DNA from: Longimicrobium sp.
Lineage (GTDB): Bacteria; Gemmatimonadota; Gemmatimonadetes; Longimicrobiales; Longimicrobiaceae
DNA length: 64,000 nt
Reading direction: 5' to 3'
Assembly (NCBI GenBank): GCA_036387335.1
Contig: DASVTZ010000203.1
Span: 91,969-155,968, forward strand
Shown: in pieces, positions 15,429 to 22,989 of the stretch
Position numbering within the stretch: the stretch's first letter is position 1
Layout: every line of letters starts with the position of its first letter
Notes under the pieces: generated by a model
What the model was told of the DNA's origin: nothing
Database searches by the model: none
What the model saw: only the letters and a program-made list of their open reading frames with translations
Made by a program: the position numbers and the translations under genes

Positions 15429-18400
15429 ATGACCGCCCAGCCCGGGGTCCGCTTCACCGCGCGCGGACGCGACGTGCTGGACCGCATCGCCACCGAGACG
15501 CTGCCGGACGGGCTGCGCGGCGGCCAGGCGGAGACCTCCTTCTTCCGCGAAGTCTTCTTCGACACCCCCGAGGGCGACCTGGAGCGGCGCGGGGCGTGGG
15601 TGCGCGTGCGCGTGGAGGAGGACGGCACGCAGTCGCTCGCTGTCGAGGTGCATGATGGCGGGGACGATGGCGTCCTGCCGGAGGCGCCGCTGCGGCGGGC
15701 GCTGGAGGTGGGGCCGGACGTGGAGCCGCGCGACCTCTTCGCCGCCGACACGGAGCACGGGCGGCTGCTGCGCGCGCTGGTGGAGCCGGACCGCCTCGTT
15801 CCCTGGATGGAGGTGGAGACGCGCCGCCGCATCCGCCGCGTGCGCCGCGACGACCAGGCGCGCGCCGAGGTGCTCTGCGACGACATGACCGTGCGCGAGG
15901 CCGACCTCTCCGCCGAGCTGGCGGAGGTGGAGATCCGCGTGGACCGCGACGCCAAGGGGCGCAAGAAGCTGCTGCGCGCCCTGGAGCTGGAGTACGGCCT
16001 CGATCCCGTCACCGATCCCCTCCCCACCCGCGCGCGCCGCACTCTGGCCGAGGAGGAGGTCGACTGGCTGGAGGAAGCCGTGCGCGCATCACGGCGGGTG
16101 GCGGTGGTGGCGTTCGACGAGGGGCGTGTGGCGCTGCGCAACGAGGGCCGCCTGCTGCGCCTCCCCACCGGCGAGGGGACGGGAGAGGAGACCTGCCGCC
16201 GCGTGCTGCGCGAGACCTTTGACCACCCCGCCGCGCGCGTCCGCCTGGTGGGCACGGCGCCGGGATCGGTGCGGCGCCCCGCCACCGAGGTATGGCTGGC
16301 GGAGGGGCTCGCCGGGCCGCTCCCCGCGCTGGGGACGGGGGTGCTGCACCTGCCGCTCGGCGAGCTGCTGCAGATGGTGGGCTCCCCCGCCCTGCGCGAC
16401 GACGCCACGCTGGCCGCCCTGCACGTCCTCGCGCGCAGCGAGCTGCCGCTGGAGGCGGAGATCCGGCGCACGGAGGCCGCGGCGCCGCACATCCTGCGCT
16501 CCATCCCCGACGTGGAGATGGAGCTGGAGACGGGGAACCCGGCGGAGCTTCCCACGGGCGCGCTGCTGAACATGGAGCTGAGCCTCCTCGCCTTCAACCG
16601 CCGCGTGCTGGCGCTCGCGATGGACGAGCGGGTGCCGCTGATGGAGCGCGTGCGCTTCGTCTCCATCTTCGGCGCCAACATGGACGAGTTCTTTCGCGTC
16701 CGCGTCTCCGGCTTCAAGCGCCAGCTCTCCGAGGGAAGCACCAAGCGCACGATGGACGGCGTCACGCCCGAGCAGCAGCTCGACGCCATCGGCATCCGCG
16801 CGCGCCGCCTGGCGGAATCGTCGTACCGCGTGCTGCACACGGAGCTGCTGCCGGCGCTGCGCGAGCACGGCGTCGTCATCGTGGAGCCGGACGCGCTGAC
16901 GCCCGAGGACGACGACTTCCTGCGCGGCTACTACGAGGGGAGCGTGCACGCCGTGCTCACCCCGCTCGCGGCCGGGCCGGGACACCCATTTCCGCACATC
17001 CGCAACCTGCGCCCCGCCGTCGCCGCCATTCTGCGCGAGCCGATGACGGGAACGGAGCGGCTGGGGATCGTGGAGCTCCCGGACGGCCTCCCGCGCTTCA
17101 TCCCGCTCCCCGGCGATGGGCGCTTCCTGCCGCTGGAGGCGCTGGTGCGCGGCGCCCTTCCGCGCCTCTACCCCGGCGTCGAGGTAGAGGTGGCATCCAC
17201 CTTTCGCGTCACGCGCAGCGCCGAGCTCAACCTGCATGACCGCTCCGCGGCCGACCTCCTGAACGCGGTGCAGGAAGAGGTGAGGCAGCGCCGCTTCCGT
17301 CCCGTGGTGCGCCTGGAGGTCGAGAGCGAGATGCCACCGCGGATGCGCGACATCCTCCTGCGCGAGCTGCAGTACGAGGTGCCGGAGCGGGTGAGCGCGC
17401 TGGGCGAGAGCGACCTGTACTCGCTTCCGCAGCCCATCGACCTGCGCGCCGTCCGCGAGCTGGACGTGGTGGACGAGCCCGGGCTCCACTATCCGCCCGC
17501 CCCGGAGCACACCTCGCCGATCGCCGCGGACCGGCCGATCTTCGACGTGCTCAAGGAAGGGGAGGTGCTCGTCTCCTTCCCCGAGGACTCGTTCGAGGCG
17601 ACGGTGGAGCGCTTCGTCCTGGAGGCGGCCGAGGACCCGGACGTGCTGGCCATCAAGCTCGCGCTCTATCGCACCAATCGTAAGTCGCGGCTGGTGGAGG
17701 CGATGCGCAAGGCCAGCGCGCGCGGCAAGCAGGTGGTGGCGCTGGTGGAGCTTACGGCGCGCTTCGACGAGGAGAGCAACATCGAGTGGGCGCGCCACCT
17801 GCGGCAGCACGGGATCCACGTGATCTACGGCATCCCGGGGCTCAAGGTGCACGCCAAGGTGGCGCTGGTGGTGCGGCGCGAGACGGCGGGGGTGCGCCGC
17901 TACGCGTACGTGGGCACCGGCAACCTGAACGCCACCACCGCCGCCGCGTACACCGACCTCGGCATCCTCTCCGCCGACCCGGGGCTGGGCGAGGACGTCA
18001 ACGAGCTCTTCAACATCCTCTCCGGCGCGGGCGGCACGCCGGTCTTCAAGCACCTGCTGGTCGCGCCCTACAACATGCGGCGCCGCTTCCTGGAGATGAT
18101 CGCGCGTGAGGCGGAGCACGCGCGGGCGGGCCGCGGCGGGCACATCCAGGCCAAGTTCAACGGCTTGGCGGACCGCGAGATGATCGCCGCCCTCTACCGC
18201 GCCTCGCAGGCGGGGGTGCGGGTGGACCTCATCGTCCGCTCCCTCTGCTCGCTGCGGCCGGGGGTGCGGGGGCTGTCGGACAACATCCGCGTCTTCAGCA
18301 TCCTGGGGCGCTACCTGGAGCACGCGCGCATCTTCCGCTTCGCCAACGCGGGCGAGCCGGAGTACTACATCGGCTCGGCGGACTGGCGCACGCGCAACCT

Positions 18401-18596
18401 GAGCCGCCGCGTGGAGGTGGTGGCCCCCATCCGCGACCCGGCGCACCGCGCGCGGCTGGACGCCATCCTCGCCGCGCAACTTGAAGATCCGTACGCCTGG
18501 GAGCTGGGGCCGGACGGCACCTACTACCAGCGCCCCGACACCCCGCCGCGCGACGCGCGCCCCGCCTCCGGGCGCGTCGCCATCCTCACCGAATGA
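15429..18596 (+). CDS. ppk1: Polyphosphate kinase 1 with N-terminal CYTH-like domain
   Basis: A 1055-residue protein. The C-terminal 680 residues are a complete PPK1, which polymerises ATP gamma-phosphate into polyphosphate: MELSLLAFNRRVLALA from 382, SIFGANMDEFFRVRV, GLKVHAKVALVVRRE with the phospho-accepting His at 808, GTGNLNATTA, and RYLEHARIFRFAN with the second His at 965. The first 215 residues look like a CYTH domain: RVRVEEDGTQSLAVEV, METRRRIRRVRR and AEVEIRVDRDAKGRKKLLRA give the alternating charged strands that bind triphosphates. Residues 215-370 are an unassigned alpha/beta linker. PPK1 is normally about 690 residues, so the extension is unusual. It overlaps the next gene by ATGA. 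Confidence 0.92.
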   Translation: MTAQPGVRFTARGRDVLDRIATETLPDGLRGGQAETSFFREVFFDTPEGDLERRGAWVRVRVEEDGTQSLAVEVHDGGDDGVLPEAPLRRALEVGPDVEPRDLFAADTEHGRLLRALVEPDRLVPWMEVETRRRIRRVRRDDQARAEVLCDDMTVREADLSAELAEVEIRVDRDAKGRKKLLRALELEYGLDPVTDPLPTRARRTLAEEEVDWLEEAVRASRRVAVVAFDEGRVALRNEGRLLRLPTGEGTGEETCRRVLRETFDHPAARVRLVGTAPGSVRRPATEVWLAEGLAGPLPALGTGVLHLPLGELLQMVGSPALRDDATLAALHVLARSELPLEAEIRRTEAAAPHILRSIPDVEMELETGNPAELPTGALLNMELSLLAFNRRVLALAMDERVPLMERVRFVSIFGANMDEFFRVRVSGFKRQLSEGSTKRTMDGVTPEQQLDAIGIRARRLAESSYRVLHTELLPALREHGVVIVEPDALTPEDDDFLRGYYEGSVHAVLTPLAAGPGHPFPHIRNLRPAVAAILREPMTGTERLGIVELPDGLPRFIPLPGDGRFLPLEALVRGALPRLYPGVEVEVASTFRVTRSAELNLHDRSAADLLNAVQEEVRQRRFRPVVRLEVESEMPPRMRDILLRELQYEVPERVSALGESDLYSLPQPIDLRAVRELDVVDEPGLHYPPAPEHTSPIAADRPIFDVLKEGEVLVSFPEDSFEATVERFVLEAAEDPDVLAIKLALYRTNRKSRLVEAMRKASARGKQVVALVELTARFDEESNIEWARHLRQHGIHVIYGIPGLKVHAKVALVVRRETAGVRRYAYVGTGNLNATTAAAYTDLGILSADPGLGEDVNELFNILSGAGGTPVFKHLLVAPYNMRRRFLEMIAREAEHARAGRGGHIQAKFNGLADREMIAALYRASQAGVRVDLIVRSLCSLRPGVRGLSDNIRVFSILGRYLEHARIFRFANAGEPEYYIGSADWRTRNLSRRVEVVAPIRDPAHRARLDAILAAQLEDPYAWELGPDGTYYQRPDTPPRDARPASGRVAILTE

Positions 18597-19498
18597 TGCC
18601 CCTTTCGCGGCGGACGATCCCCCTGCTCGCCGTCCTCGCCGCCTGCTCGGGAGCCGGCGGCGGCGCGGAGGAGAAGGCGCCCGAGGAGGGCTGCCGGATC
18701 GAGGCGCGCGGCCTCACCCTTCCCGAAAACGTGAAGGAGGCGAGCGGCGTCGCGTTCAGCCGAACCCTCCACGGCGTGCTCTGGACGCACAACGACAGCG
18801 GCCACGAGCCCGAGCTGTTCGGGCTGGACGCCACGGGGCAGGAGCTGGCCAACTTCCCCGTCGGCGTGCCCATGCGCGACTGGGAGGACATCGCGGTGGG
18901 CCCCTGCGCGGAGGGGAGCTGCGTCTACATGGCCGACATTGGCGACAACAGCCGCGGCAGCGAGCCCCTGGCCCTTTTCGTCGCCCCGGAGCCGAGCGCC
19001 GCGGGCGAGCGGGTCGGCCCGGTGCGTACCTACACCGCGCGCTTCCCCGACGGCCGCACGCGCGACGCGGAGGCGATCTTCGTGCTCCCCGGCGGCGAGG
19101 TGTACCTGATCAGCAAGGGAACCCGCACCCCCGTGGACCTCTTCCGCTGGCCCACCCCGCTCCGCGAGGGCGCCCCCGCGACGCTGGTGCACGTGCGCCA
19201 GCTCGCCCCCACCCCCGCGCAGCCGGGCGACCGCGTGACCGGCGCCAGCGCTTCGCCGGACGGGCGGTTCGTGGCGGTGCGCACCTACAGCCTGCTGAAC
19301 GTGTACCGCACCACGGACCTGGTGGGCCCCTCGCCCGCCCCGCCCGCCCCCCTGCGCCGCACCGACCTCATCCCCCTCGGCGAGGCCCAGGGCGAAGGCG
19401 TCGCCCTCGCGGACGACGGCACGGTGGCGCTGGTGAGCGAGGGGCACGGCCGGCACGTGCCGGGGACGCTGGCGTTGTTGAGGTGTCCGTTGAAATGA
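18593..19498 (+). CDS. Propeller-like lipoprotein, function unknown
   Basis: A 301-residue lipoprotein (LAVLAAC, C18) overlapping the polyphosphate kinase stop as ATGA, hence co-translated. Repeating blade-like blocks are visible: GVLWTHNDSGHEPELFGLD, then MRDWEDIAVGPC, YMADIGDNS, DAEAIFVLPGGEVYLISKGT and ASPDGRFVAVRTYSLL. The WEDIA, DIGDN and DAEA blocks are typical of secreted beta-propellers that bind metal or phosphate esters, but no catalytic set is clear. Its place at the end of the phosphate operon suggests a surface or periplasmic role there. I cannot name the family. Confidence 0.75.
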   Translation: MMPLSRRTIPLLAVLAACSGAGGGAEEKAPEEGCRIEARGLTLPENVKEASGVAFSRTLHGVLWTHNDSGHEPELFGLDATGQELANFPVGVPMRDWEDIAVGPCAEGSCVYMADIGDNSRGSEPLALFVAPEPSAAGERVGPVRTYTARFPDGRTRDAEAIFVLPGGEVYLISKGTRTPVDLFRWPTPLREGAPATLVHVRQLAPTPAQPGDRVTGASASPDGRFVAVRTYSLLNVYRTTDLVGPSPAPPAPLRRTDLIPLGEAQGEGVALADDGTVALVSEGHGRHVPGTLALLRCPLK

Positions 19499-19543
19499 AA
19501 GGAAGTGCCAAGTGCTCAGTGCCGAGTGCCGAGTTGAACAGCG

Positions 19544-19622
19544 GTGCGTGAGTGCGTAAGTGCGTAAGTGCGCTGTTGTTCGGCAGTTACTTACGCACTC
19601 ACGCACTAACGCACTAACGCAC
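19544..19622. repeat. Inverted pair of 8-bp tandem repeats (GTGCGTAA-type)
   Basis: GTGCGTGA, GTGCGTAA, GTGCGTAA (19544-19567) face TTACGCAC, TCACGCAC, TAACGCAC, TAACGCAC (19591-19622) across about 20 bases. It is a strong hairpin just upstream of a small acidic-protein gene. The same arms flank a 190-bp element elsewhere in the window (47181-47502, 59346-59677). Confidence 0.85.
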
Positions 19623-19645
19623 TTCTTCCTACACGAGGGGGAGCG

Positions 19646-19864
19646 ATGAGCGATGAGAAGCTGGAAGGCAGTGTCCCGCTCACGGACGCCATCATCCAGG
19701 AGATCGTGGAGAAGGGGCTGGCGAAGCAGGAGGCGCTGGTCGAGGCCAAGTCGTTCGGCGCGCGTTATCACCCCGTGCGCAACTCCCTGATCTTCCCCTT
19801 CGATCCATCCGAAGGCGCGGAGGACGACGACGAGGTCGATGATGAGGACGTGGCGGAGGCATGA
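19646..19864 (+). CDS. Small acidic protein, unknown
   Basis: A 72-residue protein with a good ribosome site (GAGGGGGAGCG before ATG). The N-terminal half is helical (PLTDAIIQEIVEKGLAKQEA), and a short basic/aromatic stretch (FGARYHPVRNSLIFPF) precedes a very acidic tail (EDDDEVDDEDVAEA). There is no domain I recognise. It is followed by a strong terminator, so it is a genuine stand-alone transcription unit. Confidence 0.7.
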   Translation: MSDEKLEGSVPLTDAIIQEIVEKGLAKQEALVEAKSFGARYHPVRNSLIFPFDPSEGAEDDDEVDDEDVAEA

Positions 19865-19883
19865 CGCGCCACCGTGAGACACG

Positions 19884-19918
19884 AGGCCCCTCCCGCGTAG
19901 GCGCGGGAGGGGCCTTTG
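19884..19918 (+). terminator. Rho-independent terminator
   Basis: A perfect 14-bp stem (AGGCCCCTCCCGCG / CGCGGGAGGGGCCT) with loop TAGG followed by TTGTG. It begins 20 bp past the stop of the small acidic-protein gene. Confidence 0.85.
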
Positions 19919-19959
19919 TGCAATGCGGAGCAGGCGTTGGCGGCGCAAGGCGTCGGAGC

Positions 19960-20130
19960 CGGGGCGAGCACGGGCAGCCACGCGGGGCTGCCCCTACCGG
20001 GATCCGGGTCAGGGGCGGAGGTCCCGTTGGCGGTGAACCGCGCAAAAGGTCCCCGATCCAACCTCCCCCTCCCCCAGGCAGTTTTTGGGGGAGGGGGATG
20101 CGTCGCGGAGCGACGCTGGGGGTGGGGGCC
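19960..20130. repeat. Dispersed G/C-rich repeat mosaic
   Basis: It contains GAGCACGGGCAGCCACG facing GGGGCTGCCCCTACCGG, a hairpin unit that recurs at 30075-30245, 50090-50300, 62205-62310 and 63870-63985. A second unit follows, built on CCCTCCCCCAGGCAG and GGGGGAGGGGG. No gene is present between the terminator at 19918 and 20133. Confidence 0.7.
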
Positions 20131-20132
20131 CC

Positions 20133-20513
20133 CTACGCCTCCTCCTCCTCGTCCCACTCCACCGCCGCATCCAGGTCGTCGAACACGAACGTCGTCTCGC
20201 CGCCGCGGGCGCGGGCGGCGGCGATCTCGAGCGTGTCCAGGAGCGCGTCCTGCGCGGGGGAGCGCTCCAGGCGGTACTCGCGCTTCTCGTACTCCCCGGC
20301 CAGGAAGCGGGCCATGAACTCGTACATCGCGAGCTGGTCCGTCTCGAAGACCCCCGGCGCACCCTCCGTCTCGCTGGAGTCCAGGACGAAGTGGTGGAGC
20401 TCGCCCTCGCCGTCGAGCGCGTCGCGGAACTCGAAGTGCCCCAGCGCGAACAGGTGCCGCGTACCCGCCTCGCACGCCTGCTCGTACTCCTCTTCGCTGC
20501 TCTGTCGGAACAT
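20133..20513 (-). CDS. Acidic hypothetical protein
   Basis: A 126-residue acidic protein. It shows EEEYEQACEAGTRHLFALGH, FEFRDALDGEGELHHFVLD, EFMARFLAGEYEKREYRLER and an acidic DDLDAAVEWDEEEEA tail. It looks like a cytosolic alpha/beta protein of a lineage-specific family. There is no signal peptide, membrane segment or catalytic motif that I recognise, and no operon partner. Confidence 0.6.
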   Translation of the reverse strand: MFRQSSEEEYEQACEAGTRHLFALGHFEFRDALDGEGELHHFVLDSSETEGAPGVFETDQLAMYEFMARFLAGEYEKREYRLERSPAQDALLDTLEIAAARARGGETTFVFDDLDAAVEWDEEEEA

Positions 20514-20577
20514 GGCTGCCCCCCGGGTGGATGCGCTTTGCCGGCCGCTCCCCGGCAGAAATCGCTCCGCGGCGGAG

Positions 20578-21096
20578 TTAGCGACCGTCCAGCGGAAGGC
20601 GGTACGCCATCACCAGCTCGGCGCCGGGGGGGCGGAAGTCGTGCTCGGGGGCGCGCTCGAAGCCCATCCGCTCGTACATGCGCACGGCTGCGCGCAGGCT
20701 CTCGGAGGTGTGGAGCCCCAGCTCGCGGGCGCCGGACTCGCGGGCGCGGCGCACGCACACGTCCACCAGCGCCTGGCCCACGCCGGCTCCGCGCGCGGTG
20801 GGCGCCACCGCCAGCAGCCGCAGCTCGGGCCAGCTCGCCCGCTCCGCCAGGCCGCCGTAAGCATCCGCGGATGGCGCGAAGAGCATCACGCTCCCCACGA
20901 TCTCGCCACCCCGCTCCGCCACGATGCGCTCCACGCCCTCCCCCTCCACTTCCAGCGCGGCGCGGACGGCGCCATCGAGCCCCGCCCACGCGTCCGGCGC
21001 CATCACGCTGGCGAGCTCCGAATACGCGGTCAGCGTCAGCGCTTTGATCGTCTCGCGGTCGGCAGGGCGCGCGTCACGGATGGAGACGCCGCTCAC
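20578..21096 (-). CDS. GNAT family N-acetyltransferase
   Basis: A 172-residue GNAT protein. SIRDARPADRETIKALTLTA is the N-terminal strand-helix, LRLLAVAPTARGAGVGQALV is motif A with the RGAGVG acetyl-CoA pyrophosphate loop, and ESLRAAVRMYERMGFE is motif B. The GTG start at 21096 overlaps the stop of the upstream glutathione transferase gene (GTGA), so the two are co-translated. The substrate cannot be told from sequence. Confidence 0.88.
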   Translation of the reverse strand: MSGVSIRDARPADRETIKALTLTAYSELASVMAPDAWAGLDGAVRAALEVEGEGVERIVAERGGEIVGSVMLFAPSADAYGGLAERASWPELRLLAVAPTARGAGVGQALVDVCVRRARESGARELGLHTSESLRAAVRMYERMGFERAPEHDFRPPGAELVMAYRLPLDGR

Positions 21097-22043
21097 GCGC
21101 CGAGCCCCTCGCGGCCGTGCGGCGTCGTCCAGTCGACGAGCGGCCCGGCCGGCACGATGCGCGACGGGTTGAGCTGCTCGTGCGTCATGTAGTAGTGGCG
21201 CTTGATGTGGTCGAAGTTCACCGTCTCGCCGAACGCGGGGCGCTGGTACAGGTCGCGGGCGTACCCCCACAGGTTGGGATAGTCCACCAGGCGGCGCAGG
21301 TTGCACTTGAAGTGGCCCACGTACACGGCGTCGAAGCGCGCCAGCGTCGTGAACAGCCGCACGTCCGCCTCGGTGAGCTGCCCGGCGACCAGGTAGCGCT
21401 GCCCCGCCAGCCGCTCCTCGAGCCAATCCAGCCGCGCGAACAGCGTGTGCACGGCCGCGTCGTACGCCTCCTGCGACGCCGCGAACCCGGTGCGGTACAC
21501 CCCGTTGTTCACGTCCTGGTACACCACCTCGTTCACCCGGTCGATCTCATCGCGCAGCGCGACAGGATACAGATCCGGCGCGTCCTGCTTCTGGAACGCG
21601 CCGAACTGCGTCTCGAAGTCGATGGTGATGTCCGGGTAGTTGTTGGTGACGAGGCGCTTCGTCACGCGGTCCCAGATGCAGGGCACGGTGTAGCGCCCGG
21701 TGTACTCCGGATCGGTGAGGAGGTACGCCTCCGACAGGAACTGGAAGCCGCACACCCCGTCCGCCGTGTGGTCCGGCCCTTCGCGAAAGGCCCACCCCCG
21801 CTCGTCGCGGACCGGATCGACCACGGTCATGGAGATGACGTCTTCCAGCCCCAGCAGCCGGCGCACGATGATGGCCCGGTGCGCCCACGGGCACGCCAGC
21901 GACACGTACAGGTGGTACCGCCCCGCCTCCGCGGGAAAGCCCGACGATCCATCGGCCGTGATCCGGTCGCGGATCGAATACTTCTGCCGCACGAACTCGC
22001 CGGTCGCGCTCGTCTCAGCGGGAAACTGCCCGGTCACGCTCAT
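21093..22043 (-). CDS. Glutathionyl-hydroquinone reductase-like (Xi-class) glutathione S-transferase
   Basis: A 316-residue protein of the YqjG/PcpF type. YHLYVSLACPWAHRAIIV holds the CPWA active site whose Cys performs the glutathionyl-hydroquinone reduction. VPCIWDRVTKRLVTNNYPDI is the thioredoxin-fold half, and LTEADVRLFTTLARFDAVYV and FKCNLRRLVDYPNLW are the helical domain signatures. Length and motifs are complete. The ATG 22043 overlaps the stop of the upstream secreted-protein gene as ATGA, and the stop overlaps the GNAT gene as GTGA: three genes in one tight leftward operon. Confidence 0.92.
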   Translation of the reverse strand: MSVTGQFPAETSATGEFVRQKYSIRDRITADGSSGFPAEAGRYHLYVSLACPWAHRAIIVRRLLGLEDVISMTVVDPVRDERGWAFREGPDHTADGVCGFQFLSEAYLLTDPEYTGRYTVPCIWDRVTKRLVTNNYPDITIDFETQFGAFQKQDAPDLYPVALRDEIDRVNEVVYQDVNNGVYRTGFAASQEAYDAAVHTLFARLDWLEERLAGQRYLVAGQLTEADVRLFTTLARFDAVYVGHFKCNLRRLVDYPNLWGYARDLYQRPAFGETVNFDHIKRHYYMTHEQLNPSRIVPAGPLVDWTTPHGREGLGA

Positions 22044-22576
22044 TTCGTTGATCCACGTTGAAGGCACGGCCGCCCCGCCGCCTGGTCCGCGGCGCGGCGG
22101 GCCAGCTCGTTGGCGTTGGCGCTGGGAGCGATGCGGTCCGTCACGCAGCTCCCCCGCGCCGACACCCTGGCGACGGCGAGGTACGAGGTGGTCCGCCCCG
22201 GGTTCGACGGGTCTTCGCTGGCGTTCACCCGCACGATCAGCGCGATGGGCCGCTCGCCGCGCATCCGCCACTCCGCGCGCGGCCCCAGGCTGGAGAAGTT
22301 GCCGGTGATGACGCCCCAGTAATTCAACTCGTGCACCCGCCCCGCCGGCGTGACGACGTTCACGGACATGCGATCGTCGTCGTACGCCACCTGGAGCGCG
22401 TACCCCGCCACGCCCCGGCAGCGATGCAGCGTGCCACCCGCCTCCTCGTCTCTGCTGAGAAGGCGGCAGCGTGCGGTATCGAGCGAAGTGTACACGCTGC
22501 GGAGCGCCTGCCCCGAAGCCTCGAGGGGAAGCCCTACGAGCGCGGCGACGGCCGCGAGACGGAGCGATGCGCGCAT
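22040..22576 (-). CDS. Secreted hypothetical protein
   Basis: A 178-residue protein with a signal peptide (LRLAAVAALVGLPLEASGQA). The mature part has paired cysteines (TARCRLLSR, LHRCRGVAG, RGSCVTDR, GRPCLQRG) and beta-rich segments such as GYALQVAYDDDRMSVNVV. I do not recognise the family. It overlaps the glutathione transferase gene and lies 22 bp after the 22599-22895 gene. Confidence 0.65.
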   Translation of the reverse strand: MRASLRLAAVAALVGLPLEASGQALRSVYTSLDTARCRLLSRDEEAGGTLHRCRGVAGYALQVAYDDDRMSVNVVTPAGRVHELNYWGVITGNFSSLGPRAEWRMRGERPIALIVRVNASEDPSNPGRTTSYLAVARVSARGSCVTDRIAPSANANELARRAADQAAGRPCLQRGSTK

Positions 22577-22598
22577 GAAAGCTACCCGGTGGAGGTGG

Positions 22599-22895
22599 TC
22601 AGGGCCCGCACTTGGTGCATCGGTCGATCAGCCCCGCGTGCTCCGGCACCTCGCGCCCATGCCAGCTGCGCAGCGCCGACTTGGTTTCCGCGCAGATCTG
22701 GCGTGCGCCCTTGGCCTTGAGCCGCTTGGGGTGCCGGTCCCGATCCACCTCCGAGCACCCGGCGCGATGGAGAATCGGGGCGTGGCGCGCGCGCACGGCC
22801 AGCACGAACCCGTCCGGGTGCGTATCGCGCCACCACGAATACGTGGCATCGTCGTCCGTCTCCAGCGTGTCCGCGAACGAGTTCGAGGTTTCCAT
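22599..22895 (-). CDS. Small conserved hypothetical protein
   Basis: A 98-residue basic protein beginning METSNSFADTL. It contains YSWWRDTHPDGFVLAVRARH, CSEVDRDRHPKRLKAKGAR and a Cys-rich end (DRCTKCGP). The C-terminal CTKC suggests a metal site. No function can be named. ATG 22910 is an alternative. Upstream, the AT-rich stretch at 22913-22933 gives TACAATATAACC on this strand, a plausible -10 region shared with the divergent Fic gene. Confidence 0.55.
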   Translation of the reverse strand: METSNSFADTLETDDDATYSWWRDTHPDGFVLAVRARHAPILHRAGCSEVDRDRHPKRLKAKGARQICAETKSALRSWHGREVPEHAGLIDRCTKCGP

Positions 22896-22989
22896 CGTGT
22901 GTACCGGCACCCGGTTATATTGTAAAAAATCGCACAGAAGCGTAGCTTAGATGGTAGATTATCTGCCTTCGGCCCGGACAAGTATTCCC

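Noticed and set aside
16089..18479. A 796-codon open frame antisense to ppk1
   Set aside because: Low-complexity His/Arg/Gln composition and full overlap with a conserved enzyme on the other strand.
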